DNA of 64,000 nt, from positions 1,860,001-1,924,000 of the forward strand of contig OY762511.1 in NCBI GenBank assembly GCA_963665925.1. The letters run 5' to 3'. Position numbers and translations under genes: made by a program. This document shows positions 15,838 to 25,035 of the stretch, piece after piece. Origin of the DNA: G963665925 sp963665925. GTDB lineage: Bacteria; Bacillota; Clostridia; Peptostreptococcales; Acidaminobacteraceae. A model generated the notes under the pieces. The model was not told the origin of the DNA. It saw only the letters and a program-made list of their open reading frames with translations, and did not search any database. How positions within the stretch are numbered: position 1 is the stretch's first letter; every line of letters begins with the position of its first letter.

Positions 15838-17643
15838 ATGAATCAGCAACTGGACCTCAAGATAAATGAAATAAGGTCAAGGCTCACAGATCTCTCCCTA
15901 CTGACCCTGTCAATATTCTTCCTGCCCAACGTGGTCATAGGAATCATGCGCAGTCTTCATTACCAGTATGGTGTAACGGACGCCATCACCATTACAGTAA
16001 TGGTCATCTATCTGCTTACTTTCTTTTTTAGAAAGCGCATTGAAACGAAAATAAAAGGCGTCATACTCATTGGAGGCATTTTTTTCATTGTCAATGGAGC
16101 CTTCTATTCCTATGGTTTACTAAGTTTAGGAATGAGCCTTAGCCTAATAAGTGCAGTTCTCGCATCACTTCTTTTTGAGAGAAAAGAACAGATGGTGGTC
16201 TTTGGTGTTATTGTGTCTGTTGTGTCTCTGTATGGTTTTCTATCCGTACGTGGAAACGTTGAAGTCAGCCTGGATGTTGAAAAGTATATGACCAGCAGTT
16301 TTGCATGGATTACACAGAGTGTAGGCATCATGACCATGGTCCTGATGGTTTTTTTGGCAGTCACTTTTGTGTTTAGATCTCTTGTAAGTACATCAAGTCA
16401 GGTCATCGAAGCACAACTGGAAATGGAAAGGCTGATAGAGGGTCTCCCAGATGTCATGTATAGCATCAATGAGAATAGGGAATTTGTTCTTGTTAACAGC
16501 AGTATGCTGAATGTCTTAGGCAAGCGTGTAGATGATTTGGTCGGCAAGCACTATACGGCTGCCTTTGAATCATCCATTTTTGACACGGATACCAAGAAGG
16601 ACCTTTGGTCGGAAAAATTAGAGCAGACCTACACCTTAAAGAAACCATTAAGCTTTCAATTTGAGTACTTTATAGATCAGGAAAAAAGGATATCCGATGT
16701 AAAACTGATTCCAGTAATTGATGAAGAGGGCAATGTGAAAAGCGTGATCGGTAACAACAGGGACATTTCAGCTCTTGTGGATGCTGAAAAGAAAATACAG
16801 CTGATTCTGGAAACAGAAAACGAGAGGTTGGATTTGCTCGTCAAGTCTAAAACAGATGAACTTGAAGCCACAATGAAGGAACTCATGCATTCAGAAAGAC
16901 TGGCTTCTCTAGGCAGCCTCGTTGCAGGCGTATCCCATGAAATCAATACCCCGCTCGGAGTAGCCGTGTCCGCAACCAGCTACCTGCATGAAAACAACGA
17001 CAAGGTTTACAACAAGATGGTTGAAGGGGCGCTAAGTGCCGATGATCTGGTTGCCTATTTGAAGAAGACAGATGAAACAAGCGGCATCATCGCGACGAAT
17101 CTGGCACGGGCAGCGGAGCTTGTGAAAAGCTTCAAGGAAATATCCGTGAATCAGAGCAGTGAAATGATCAGCCTTTTCAACTTGTGTCAGTACATAGACT
17201 CCGTGCTTTTAACCTTAAAGCACGAATACAAGAATATGAACATTGACATTGCAGTGGAGTGCCCTGGCGACATGGAAATCAGGAGTTATCCAAGTGCATT
17301 TTCCCAGGTGCTCACCAACCTGGTCATGAATGCCATCACCCATGCATTTGAAGGCGAAGAGCGTGGCAACATAAGGATTACAGCAAATAGGTTAAGGCAT
17401 GAGCTGGTTCTCAAGGTAGTTGACGATGGTGTGGGAATTGACGCCGACCACCTTGGCAGGGTTTTCGATCCCTTTTTTACGACAAAACGCGGTGCAGGGG
17501 GTTCAGGACTTGGACTTAACATCGTGTACAATCTCGTTACCGACAAGCTTGGCGGCACGATTACATGTACAAGTACCCCAGGAAAGGGTGCAGTATTTAC
17601 AATAAACATTCCAGACGTTGTTGAAGTGGAGGAGGGCGCGTGA
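15838..17643 (+). CDS. membrane sensor histidine kinase with PAS domain (601 aa)
   Basis: Autophosphorylating sensor. Residues about 18-185 form a bundle of five or six hydrophobic helices with no extracellular domain, so it may sense a membrane or intracellular cue. A PAS domain follows (about 200-310), then a coiled linker, a His-phosphorylation helix (GSLVAGVSHEINTPLG, His367) and an HATPase domain with N box (NLVMNAITHAF), G1 (DDGVGIDADHLGRVF) and G2 (GGSGLGLNIV). The HEINTPLG form of the H box is typical of kinases paired with complex regulators. Its stop overlaps the start of the HD-GYP regulator by one base, so the two form a two-component pair. Confidence 0.92.
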   Translation: MNQQLDLKINEIRSRLTDLSLLTLSIFFLPNVVIGIMRSLHYQYGVTDAITITVMVIYLLTFFFRKRIETKIKGVILIGGIFFIVNGAFYSYGLLSLGMSLSLISAVLASLLFERKEQMVVFGVIVSVVSLYGFLSVRGNVEVSLDVEKYMTSSFAWITQSVGIMTMVLMVFLAVTFVFRSLVSTSSQVIEAQLEMERLIEGLPDVMYSINENREFVLVNSSMLNVLGKRVDDLVGKHYTAAFESSIFDTDTKKDLWSEKLEQTYTLKKPLSFQFEYFIDQEKRISDVKLIPVIDEEGNVKSVIGNNRDISALVDAEKKIQLILETENERLDLLVKSKTDELEATMKELMHSERLASLGSLVAGVSHEINTPLGVAVSATSYLHENNDKVYNKMVEGALSADDLVAYLKKTDETSGIIATNLARAAELVKSFKEISVNQSSEMISLFNLCQYIDSVLLTLKHEYKNMNIDIAVECPGDMEIRSYPSAFSQVLTNLVMNAITHAFEGEERGNIRITANRLRHELVLKVVDDGVGIDADHLGRVFDPFFTTKRGAGGSGLGLNIVYNLVTDKLGGTITCTSTPGKGAVFTINIPDVVEVEEGA

Positions 17644-19205
17644 TGAAAAACTGGGACATTGATACGGACAAAATTTCATTTTTAGGCAGGTCTGAGACGG
17701 AAAAGGAAGAGCAGGTCATAAAAGATACCTATAAGGTAATCATCGCTGATGATGATGACGAGGTACATAAGATTACCAAGATGCTGCTCGGGGATTTTAC
17801 CTTCAACAGCAGGAAACTGGAGTTCATAGATACCTACAGCGGAAGTGAAACCATGGAGGTCCTAGCGTCAAGAGATGACATTGCCATTTTATTTCTAGAT
17901 GTGGTCATGGAGAAGAAGAATTCCGGGTTTGAGGTGGTAGAGTACTTACGAAATGATCTGCACAATTACATGACCAGGGTTATTTTAAGAACCGGTCAGC
18001 CTGATGAAGCGCCCCAGGAGAAGGTTATTGAAAAGTATGATATCAATGATTATCGACTGAAAACCGAGCTGACTGTGAAAAGACTCTATACATCTGTTTA
18101 TACGGCTGTAAGAAGCTATAGGGATTTATCCAAACTGCAAAGTCACAAGGCAGGTCTTGAAAAAATAATACGTGCCAGTGCCAACCTGTTCAACAAGGAT
18201 TCCCTCAACGATTTTTTGGTGAGTGTGCTTCAGGAGCTGGCTTCATTTCACGATCAGTCTAGGGGCGTCGTCTACCTGCGCCAGGACCAGGTATCGAATG
18301 GTCTTGTCTCGGTGACACGTGACAATCGGAATTATATCATTGCAGCAACAGGAAGCTATGAAATGTATATAGGACGGGAAATGGATGAGGTGCCAGAGCT
18401 CAGCCATGTGCTCAGATATCTTAACGGTCCCATGGACGATGAAATGGGCTTTGTCCGCAAAATCGAGAATGGATTCCTAGTCATCGGAAAAGACAATATG
18501 CATTCGACCAATTACATATTCATAGAAGGGGAGCATCAGCGGTTTGACTTTGACCTTCTCAATCTTTTCCTCTCAAATTTTTCAGTCACACTGGACAACT
18601 TCATTCTGAACAACATGCTAAAGGATACCCAGCGTGAGATCGTGTTTGCCCTCGCCGAAACAGTTGAATCGCATTTTGAGGAGACAGGAAACCATATCAA
18701 AAGAATTTCGAGTATGATGTACGAGTTTGCCCTCCTGCACCGCATGAGCTATCAGGAGGCGGAAATGCTCAGACTGGCGAGTACCATGCACGATTTAGGG
18801 AAGATTGCCATACCCGATGCCATACTCAAGAAGCCGGGAAAGCTGACTGCTGCAGAGTTCGATATCATCAAGACCCATACCGTGCATGGCTACAAGATAT
18901 TAAATGGTTCTGACCTGCCAATTTTACAAATGGCAGCAGGCATTGCCCTCAACCACCATGAAAAATATGACGGGTCAGGATACCCGGGTGGAAAGAAAGA
19001 CAGCGCTATTCCGCTTTCGGCGAGAATGATGGCAATTGTCGACGTCTTCGATGCCCTTACGCATAAGCGGGTCTACAAAGATGCCTACAGTAGAGAAGAC
19101 GCCATAAATATGGTGATGGAAGGAAGAGGCACCCATTTTGATCCCTATCTGCTGGATTTGTTTATGGCAAACCTGGATGGAATCCTTAAGAATGCTGGTA
19201 ATTAA
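17643..19205 (+). CDS. response regulator with REC, DUF3369 and HD-GYP domains (c-di-GMP phosphodiesterase) (520 aa)
   Basis: Output partner of the preceding kinase. The N-terminal receiver (about 25-150) has the acidic cluster DDDDE and a phosphoacceptor Asp86 in LFLDVVM. A DUF3369-type sensor region fills the middle (about 160-320). The C-terminal HD-GYP domain has His383-Asp384 in MHDLGK, HTVHGYKIL, NHHEKYDGSG and Gly446-Tyr447-Pro448, all metal- and substrate-site residues, so it should hydrolyse cyclic di-GMP. Start ATG at 17643 (TGATG overlap, GGAGGAGGG upstream); an adjacent GTG at 17640 is also possible. It links phosphotransfer to c-di-GMP breakdown. Confidence 0.92.
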   Translation: MKNWDIDTDKISFLGRSETEKEEQVIKDTYKVIIADDDDEVHKITKMLLGDFTFNSRKLEFIDTYSGSETMEVLASRDDIAILFLDVVMEKKNSGFEVVEYLRNDLHNYMTRVILRTGQPDEAPQEKVIEKYDINDYRLKTELTVKRLYTSVYTAVRSYRDLSKLQSHKAGLEKIIRASANLFNKDSLNDFLVSVLQELASFHDQSRGVVYLRQDQVSNGLVSVTRDNRNYIIAATGSYEMYIGREMDEVPELSHVLRYLNGPMDDEMGFVRKIENGFLVIGKDNMHSTNYIFIEGEHQRFDFDLLNLFLSNFSVTLDNFILNNMLKDTQREIVFALAETVESHFEETGNHIKRISSMMYEFALLHRMSYQEAEMLRLASTMHDLGKIAIPDAILKKPGKLTAAEFDIIKTHTVHGYKILNGSDLPILQMAAGIALNHHEKYDGSGYPGGKKDSAIPLSARMMAIVDVFDALTHKRVYKDAYSREDAINMVMEGRGTHFDPYLLDLFMANLDGILKNAGN

Positions 19206-19215
19206 ATAGTAATGA

Positions 19216-19251
19216 AATGCTGAGTGATCGCTAGGTGCTCAGTATTTTTTT
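19216..19251 (+). terminator. rho-independent terminator
   Basis: Stem AATGCTGAG / CTCAGTATT (one G-U pair) followed by TTTTTT. It closes the kinase/HD-GYP operon. Confidence 0.82.
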
Positions 19252-19358
19252 GCAAATATTCAAAATAATCTACAAAAACTGCATAGAACATAGTTGAGCT
19301 TACAGCTGCTGTAACGTTTATTATTTAAAATAAGAAAAGCTTTTAAGGAGAGAAATTT

Positions 19359-19459
19359 ATGGAATTCTTAGTGATTAATTAATGAAGGCACTGATTGAGG
19401 GCATAGAGCGTGCTTTGAAGGGAGAAGAACCTGTACGTAGCTTTGACGATACGATTTAA
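19359..19459 (+). other. two tiny coupled reading frames (7 and 25 codons), leader or gene remnant
   Basis: After a strong AAGGAGAG site an ATG at 19359 starts MEFLVIN and stops. The stop overlaps (TAATG) an ATG at 19382 for a 25-residue frame, MKALIEGIERALKGEEPV then RSFDDTI, ending at 19459. The second peptide resembles the C-terminal tail of a metabolic enzyme more than a random string, so this may be the decayed end of a lost gene, or a translated leader upstream of iorA. Too short to decide. Confidence 0.3.
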
Positions 19460-19498
19460 ATATATGTTCTGAGGAAAACAGAAGACAGGAGGAAGATT

Positions 19499-21283
19499 AT
19501 GAAGGAACTGATGACTGGGAATGAAGCCATGGCCCGTGGGGCCTATGAGGCGGGCGTCCATTTTGCGGCCGCTTATCCGGGAACACCAAGTACGGAAATT
19601 ATGGAAAATGTGGCAACATACAAAGATTCAATCTATGCGGAGTGGGCACCCAATGAAAAGGTTGCACTTGAATCTGCAATTGGAGCATCGATTGCCGGAG
19701 GACGCGCCCTGGCTTCTATGAAGCATGTAGGGGTGAATGTTGCGGCAGACCCGCTATTCACCTTCTCATACATTGGTGTCAACGGTGGCATGGTCCTGAT
19801 CACGGCCGATGAGCCGGGCATGCACTCTTCCCAGAATGAACAGGACAATCGAAACTATGCGCGGTTTGCCAAACTGCCAATGTTTGAACCAGCAGATTCC
19901 CAAGAAGCAAAAGATATGCTCAAGGAAGCATTTGAACTGAGCGAGGCCTATGATACGCCAGTGCTGTATAGGGTGACAACACGAATTTGCCATTCCAAGG
20001 GGATTGTTGAATGCTCTGAACGTGTGGAAGTGCCTTTAAAGAAATACGTCAAAAATAGCGCAAAGACGAGCCCTGTTCCTATGAATAGCCGACTAATGCG
20101 GCATCGTATTGAAGAGAGGTTGAATAAGCTGTCTGATTGGTCAGAGCAGACACCGCTTAATTATGTTGTGGACCATGGTTCACAGGTGGGGGTCATTGCC
20201 TCAGGTGCCGCCTTTGCTTTTGCAGAAGAGGTTTTTGGCGAGGATGTTTCCTATATGAAGCTGGGATTCACTTATCCGTTGCCCCTCGAAAAACTGAGAC
20301 ACTTTGCAGAAGGTAAGGAAAAGATATATGTCATTGAAGAAAATGATCCGCTTATAGAGGATGCCATGAAGCAGATGGGCATTGAGGTTGTGGGCAAGGA
20401 CTGCTTCCCTTACTACGGAGAGATGACCTCAGATGTGATTCGTCAGTCGGTTTACGGTAAAACCATGGACACCATTGCCTATGACCAGGACAAGGTCGTG
20501 CCAAGACCACCGACACTTTGTGCGGGCTGTCCGCATAGAGGCTTCTTCTATGAAGTCGGCAAGCGAAAAAACACGATGATATCAGGAGATATAGGCTGTT
20601 ATGGCCTTGCATATGCAGCGCCTTACAATGCCATGGACATTTCAGTCTGTATGGGTGCGTCCATGAGCATTGGCCATGGCGCGCAGAAAATCTTCAATAT
20701 GAAAGAGGATCAGAAAATGCGGGTAGTCAGCGTGCTGGGAGATTCCACCTTCCTTCATACAGGCATGAACTCACTGCTTAATGTTGCCTACAATAACAGC
20801 AACAGCATCAATGTGATTCTCGATAACAGAATTACAGGCATGACGGGACACCAGGAAAACCCGGGTACCGGATTCACACTTCAGGGAGATCCCGCAAGGG
20901 AAGCGGACCTGGAAGGTATTGCACGGGCTATGGGCATTGAGCTGATTCGTACGGTGAATCCCAATGACCTTACAGCGGTAAACCAAGCCCTGGACTGGGC
21001 CTATGACCAGACTGAGCCGACACTGATCATCACGCGCTACCCGTGTGTGCTTAAAAAGTTCTCAAATGCGGACAAGGAAGAGTTTTCCGGTGCCTTCCAG
21101 TCAAAATGCACAGTCGATACGGAGGCCTGCAGGGGCTGCAAACTGTGTTTGAAGGCAGGTTGTCCAGCAATTTCATTTGATAAGGCCGCAGGAAAGGCGC
21201 AAATAGACAGCGCACAGTGTGTGGGATGTGAAGTCTGTCTTCAGGTTTGTCCGTTTGATGCGATTGCAAAGGAGGCAGAATAA
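19499..21283 (+). CDS. iorA: indolepyruvate ferredoxin oxidoreductase, alpha subunit (594 aa)
   Basis: Catalytic subunit of the thiamine-diphosphate enzyme that oxidises aryl-pyruvates (from Trp, Tyr, Phe) to aryl-acetyl-CoA, reducing ferredoxin; cytosolic and oxygen-sensitive. The N-terminal pyrimidine-type domain begins MTGNEAMARGAYEAGVHFAAAYPGTPSTE. The TPP-binding region contains CAGCPHRG and SGDIGCYGL, then GDSTFLHTGMNSL. The C-terminus holds two 4Fe-4S motifs (CRGCKLC with a following CP, and CVGCEVCLQVCP). Full length for the family. RBS AGGAGG. It overlaps iorB (TAATG). With the aminotransferases in this window it supports fermentation of aromatic amino acids. Confidence 0.96.
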   Translation: MKELMTGNEAMARGAYEAGVHFAAAYPGTPSTEIMENVATYKDSIYAEWAPNEKVALESAIGASIAGGRALASMKHVGVNVAADPLFTFSYIGVNGGMVLITADEPGMHSSQNEQDNRNYARFAKLPMFEPADSQEAKDMLKEAFELSEAYDTPVLYRVTTRICHSKGIVECSERVEVPLKKYVKNSAKTSPVPMNSRLMRHRIEERLNKLSDWSEQTPLNYVVDHGSQVGVIASGAAFAFAEEVFGEDVSYMKLGFTYPLPLEKLRHFAEGKEKIYVIEENDPLIEDAMKQMGIEVVGKDCFPYYGEMTSDVIRQSVYGKTMDTIAYDQDKVVPRPPTLCAGCPHRGFFYEVGKRKNTMISGDIGCYGLAYAAPYNAMDISVCMGASMSIGHGAQKIFNMKEDQKMRVVSVLGDSTFLHTGMNSLLNVAYNNSNSINVILDNRITGMTGHQENPGTGFTLQGDPAREADLEGIARAMGIELIRTVNPNDLTAVNQALDWAYDQTEPTLIITRYPCVLKKFSNADKEEFSGAFQSKCTVDTEACRGCKLCLKAGCPAISFDKAAGKAQIDSAQCVGCEVCLQVCPFDAIAKEAE

Positions 21284-21861
21284 TGACACAAAGCATTTTA
21301 CTTGTCGGCGTTGGTGGCCAAGGAACCATACTGGCAAGCAAGCTTCTGACGATTGGACTCATGGAAGCGGGATACGATGTAAAAATGAGCGAAATTCATG
21401 GTATGTCACAAAGAGGCGGTTCGGTGTCTTCCCATGTTCGGTACGGTAAGAAGGTTTCCTCTCCTGTTATTGAAAAGGGGGGTGCAGATGTGCTCGTTGC
21501 ATTTGAAAAAATGGAAGGCCTGCGCTGGCTGGATCATTTAAACCCTCAGGGAAAGGCTGTGATCAATGACTTCCAGATAGACTCCATGCCGATTCTTACT
21601 GGTGCCTTTGAGTATCCTGAGGGCATTCTCAAAGAGATTGAAGATGTGGTTGATACAAAAGTCATCGATGCTGCTTCGAAGGCTGTAATGCTCGGAAATT
21701 CAAAAGTCATGAACGTCATTCTCCTTGGCGCGCTCATCAAGAGTATGGGACTGGATGAAATTGACTGGAACAGCATATTAGAAAAGAATGTGAAAGCAAA
21801 GTTTGTGGAACTCAACAAACAGGCCCTTGAGGCAGGTATGGCCCTGGTGGTGTCATCGTGA
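21283..21861 (+). CDS. iorB: indolepyruvate ferredoxin oxidoreductase, beta subunit (192 aa)
   Basis: Gamma-type domain partner of IorA. The start LLVGVGGQGTILASKLL, then SEIHGMSQRGGSVSSHVRYG, are signatures of the beta/gamma subunit of 2-oxoacid:ferredoxin oxidoreductases. Its ATG overlaps the iorA stop, so the two chains are translated together in equal amounts. A very strong terminator follows. Confidence 0.95.
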   Translation: MTQSILLVGVGGQGTILASKLLTIGLMEAGYDVKMSEIHGMSQRGGSVSSHVRYGKKVSSPVIEKGGADVLVAFEKMEGLRWLDHLNPQGKAVINDFQIDSMPILTGAFEYPEGILKEIEDVVDTKVIDAASKAVMLGNSKVMNVILLGALIKSMGLDEIDWNSILEKNVKAKFVELNKQALEAGMALVVSS

Positions 21862-21918
21862 TCACCTGTTTTGCACAACTGGAAAATCAGGACTAGGCGG
21901 GGCAAAGGCACCCATCAT

Positions 21919-21963
21919 ACTGTGCGCGCAGGACATGTAAGAAGTTCTGCGCGCAGTTTTTTT
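21919..21963 (+). terminator. rho-independent terminator of iorAB
   Basis: Long stem ACTGTGCGCGCAGGA / TTCTGCGCGCAGT followed by TTTTTTT. Confidence 0.92.
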
Positions 21964-21965
21964 CA

Positions 21966-22023
21966 AAAAACCAAGACGAGCCATAGATGACATTTGCGGG
22001 GTGTCACCTGTGGCTCGTCTTCT
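21966..22023 (-). terminator. rho-independent terminator of the TRAP operon (minus strand)
   Basis: Nested inverted repeats: outer AAGACGAGCCA / TGGCTCGTCTT and inner TGACA / TGTCA. On the minus strand it is followed by GGTTTTTTG. It ends transcription of the gene at 22085-23155. Confidence 0.88.
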
Positions 22024-22084
22024 ATAAAGGTGGGGAAACTATCAATGGGTCTGGTTAGAACCTATTGACAGGTAATGCACTCAA

Positions 22085-23155
22085 TTAGTTGGACATAGTT
22101 GAAATAACTTCATCCATAACTTCATCGCCGCATACAGCGCGTGCGTCGTCATAAACAGGCGCAGCAAGCTCTTTCATCTTTGCGAAATCCGCATCTGTGA
22201 AATCAATGAATTCAACGCCTTCAGCCTCAAGCTTGGCACGAAGTTCCACTCTTGCAGTATCAGCAGCTTCACGGTGGAATGCTTCAACCTCTGTCATTGT
22301 GTCCATAATCAGGTCCTGGTAGCTTTCAGGCATGCTTGCCCAGATGTCTTTGTTGATTGTGTAAGCGTTGTAGAACATAACGTGGTGTGAGTTTACAACA
22401 TACTTTTGCTGTTCCCAAATCTTACTGTTCCAGATTGTGTCCAGTGGGTTTTCCTGTGCATCTACCAGACCCTGCTGCAGGGCAATGTATAGCTCACTGA
22501 AAGGCAGTGGTGTAGGATTTGCGCCTACAGCTTGCCAGAATTTCATGTGCAGAGGATTCTCCATTGTACGGATGTCAAGGCCATTAAACTCATCAACATT
22601 ATGTACAGCTACGTTTGTGCTGACTTCACGGTAGTCGATTGGCATGATGCTAAGAACCTTCGTGTTTACAGTGCCGTATTCCTGATCGATCAAAGCGCGT
22701 GCTTTTGTACCTTCTTGAACGACAGCAGTTGCCTTCTCAATATCGTCATACATTGCAGGAAGATCAAGGAAGGAAAGTGCTCTTGATGTAGAGCCACCGG
22801 CTGTTCCCATTGTAATTGCAATTTGTCCGGATTTTTGGTTTTGAATCAGTTCAGCAACGCTTCCAAGCTGGAATGCTGGGTATGAGTCCACCGTGATTTT
22901 TCCACCTGAACGCGCTTCAATAAGCTCTTTAAAAAGGAGTGTTGCCTTGTCACCGTCTGAACCTTCTGGCGCACCATGCGCTAGAATCAGGTTAAAGCTA
23001 GGGCCATCGGCAGGCAGTACAGATTCAGATACTTCAGTGGATGCAGCTTCCCCCCCCGAAGGCTGCGAAGTCGTTGATTCTGGTTTGCTGCAGCCTACTG
23101 CAGAAAGGCCAAGAAACAAAGCTAGTGCTAAACTTAGAACACTTTTCATTTTCAT
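22085..23155 (-). CDS. dctP: TRAP transporter substrate-binding protein, DctP family (356 aa)
   Basis: Extracytoplasmic lipoprotein that captures an organic acid for the DctQM permease. A signal peptide with lipobox (LSAVGC-S) is followed by an S/T/E-rich linker and the DctP fold (LILAHGAPEGSDGDKATLLF, EVSTNVAVHNVDEFNGLDIRTM, NPTPLPFSELYIALQQGLVDAQENP). The last stretch contains the conserved Arg region and the ALQQGxVDxQENP signature. The start is MKMKSVLS at 23155: GGGAGG lies 7 bases upstream, whereas an in-frame ATG at 23170 lies before that site. Last gene of the operon, 70 bases after dctM. Confidence 0.94.
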   Translation of the reverse strand: MKMKSVLSLALALFLGLSAVGCSKPESTTSQPSGGEAASTEVSESVLPADGPSFNLILAHGAPEGSDGDKATLLFKELIEARSGGKITVDSYPAFQLGSVAELIQNQKSGQIAITMGTAGGSTSRALSFLDLPAMYDDIEKATAVVQEGTKARALIDQEYGTVNTKVLSIMPIDYREVSTNVAVHNVDEFNGLDIRTMENPLHMKFWQAVGANPTPLPFSELYIALQQGLVDAQENPLDTIWNSKIWEQQKYVVNSHHVMFYNAYTINKDIWASMPESYQDLIMDTMTEVEAFHREAADTARVELRAKLEAEGVEFIDFTDADFAKMKELAAPVYDDARAVCGDEVMDEVISTMSN

Positions 23156-23224
23156 AGATTTTCCTCCCATTTACACATACGTCATATATTTTGTGATTCA
23201 TCGTGCACCTTTTTGTCGTTCCTA

Positions 23225-24514
23225 CTAAGAAAGTACAAACAGTGTGATTTGCGGTATGAAAGTCAGCATCATGAGTGCAACCAGGTAGACTGCACAGAAT
23301 GCAAGAGCCTTCTTTCCGATCTGACTTACTGAAGCCCCTGAAATCGGGCTGGCTACAAAGAGATTAAGACCAAACGGTGGTGAAATGAAGCCGATTGCAA
23401 GGTTGAATACCATTACGACACCGAACTGTACCGGATTGATTCCAAAACGTGTCAGTACAGCCATAAGCATTGGCGAAATAATTGCAACCGCCGGACCTGC
23501 ATCCATAAACATACCGACAATCAGTAGAATGAAGTTGAAGATCAATAGGAATGCCACACCGCTTGAGAAAGTCGATGTGAAGAACTCTGCTAGCATCGCT
23601 GGCGCTTTAAGCAGTGTAAGCACTCTTGAAAAAGCTATGGCAAAACCGAGCAGGAGCGCGATTGGCGCGTAGGCACGAATTGCACCATCAAGGAAGCTTG
23701 GAATGTCTTTGAACTTAACATTCTTGTAGACAAAGAGGCTGACAATCAGTGCGTAGAATACTGAAAGCACAGCAGCTTCGGTTGGTGTAACAATACCTGA
23801 GTAAATGCCGCCTAGAATGATAACCGGTGTCATCAGGGCCCAGAAACCTTCTTTAAGAATTGCGGCAAGGCCTTTTGCCTTTAACCGTTCATGGTTTGCA
23901 GCAATTTTTTCCTTGTCTTCTCCTTTGATTTTGCAGTAGAAGTAGACGTAAATCATGAGCATCGAGGCAATCATGGCACCTGGCACAAAACCTGCTGTAA
24001 ACAGGGCGCCAACAGAAGTGCCTGTCATCATGCCGTACATGATGAAGGGAATGCTCGGTGGAATGATAATCCCAATACCACCCGCTGCAGCAACAAGTGC
24101 AGCTGAGAAGACCACATCATATCCAAGCGATACGAGAATGGGAATCGTCATGGCACCCACTGCGGCAGTTGTTGCAGGGCCGGAACCACTGATTGCACCA
24201 TAGAACATGGCTGTGATGACAACCGCAATTGGCATACCTGCTGTACGCTTTCCAATGAAGTAGGCAAATACGTTGAAGAGCTTCTCCGAAATACCGCCTT
24301 GCGCCATGATGATACCTGAAAGCATGAACAGCGGGATTGCCAGGATTGGTGTACTGTCTACGCCACTTTGCATGGCACGAAGCACATAGAGGGCATTTGC
24401 CGGAAACATGGGATTGATGATGCCAGGCAGGAAAGTGGCGAAGCCGATGCCCATGGCAATGGGAAAACCGATGATCAGACATCCAATGAATATTAATAGT
24501 ACGGTGATTAACAT
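23225..24514 (-). CDS. dctM: TRAP transporter large permease, DctM family (429 aa)
   Basis: Membrane subunit with about twelve helices that forms the sodium-coupled translocation path. Typical stretches are GFPIAMGIGFATFLPG, the duplicated AISGSGPATTAAVGAMTIP and GGIGIIIPPSIPFIMYG, and TPTEAAVLSVFYAL. Overlaps dctQ by 7 bases. Confidence 0.95.
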   Translation of the reverse strand: MLITVLLIFIGCLIIGFPIAMGIGFATFLPGIINPMFPANALYVLRAMQSGVDSTPILAIPLFMLSGIIMAQGGISEKLFNVFAYFIGKRTAGMPIAVVITAMFYGAISGSGPATTAAVGAMTIPILVSLGYDVVFSAALVAAAGGIGIIIPPSIPFIMYGMMTGTSVGALFTAGFVPGAMIASMLMIYVYFYCKIKGEDKEKIAANHERLKAKGLAAILKEGFWALMTPVIILGGIYSGIVTPTEAAVLSVFYALIVSLFVYKNVKFKDIPSFLDGAIRAYAPIALLLGFAIAFSRVLTLLKAPAMLAEFFTSTFSSGVAFLLIFNFILLIVGMFMDAGPAVAIISPMLMAVLTRFGINPVQFGVVMVFNLAIGFISPPFGLNLFVASPISGASVSQIGKKALAFCAVYLVALMMLTFIPQITLFVLS

Positions 24515-25035
24515 GATTTAGCGCCCTCCTCAACGATGGTTGTTTCTGTAGTGGTGTCCGTTGACTTAACAGAAGCGATTACTTTAACAAGACGCTGAGC
24601 AATTCGAATATCTGCAAGTACAAATCCGAGTGTTCCAACTATAAACAACCAGTATGTTGGCATTGCCATTGCAGGACTTACTGTTTTTGACTCTTGAGCC
24701 AGCAGTGTGACTGTCACTGAGTTTTTTGTACAGTATAGGAAGAATGCCAGTGAAACGCTCCACATGAGAATATCCAGAGCTTTCTGGAGCTTTTTCGGCA
24801 GTGCGGTGAATAGAGCATCAATTCTAAAGAGCAGGTCTTCTTTTATGCAGTATCCAATACAAATGTAAGCCGATGTTACAAATGCGTATCTTGCAAGCTC
24901 TTCTGCCCAGGGAAGCGCACTGCTGAAGCAGTATCGCATGATGATCTGGAACATGAGCAAACATGAGATCATAGCAAGAAGCAGCATCAGTGCAACGCGC
25001 TCAAAGTTTTTATCCAACCATTTCAGTGTTTTCAT
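24508..25035 (-). CDS. dctQ: TRAP transporter small permease, DctQ family (175 aa)
   Basis: Four-helix membrane subunit bridging DctP and DctM. The motif FSSALPWAEELARYAFVTSAYICIG is typical of DctQ. RBS AAGGAGG. Overlaps both neighbours (26 bases with the esterase gene, 7 with dctM), showing tight operon coupling. Confidence 0.93.
   Translation of the reverse strand: MKTLKWLDKNFERVALMLLLAMISCLLMFQIIMRYCFSSALPWAEELARYAFVTSAYICIGYCIKEDLLFRIDALFTALPKKLQKALDILMWSVSLAFFLYCTKNSVTVTLLAQESKTVSPAMAMPTYWLFIVGTLGFVLADIRIAQRLVKVIASVKSTDTTTETTIVEEGAKSC

Noticed and set aside
15626..15841. 71-codon plus-strand frame between the padR-like gene and the kinase
   Set aside because: It begins right after the PadR stop, runs through the terminator hairpin and ends at the kinase start; Cys-rich with no ribosome site.
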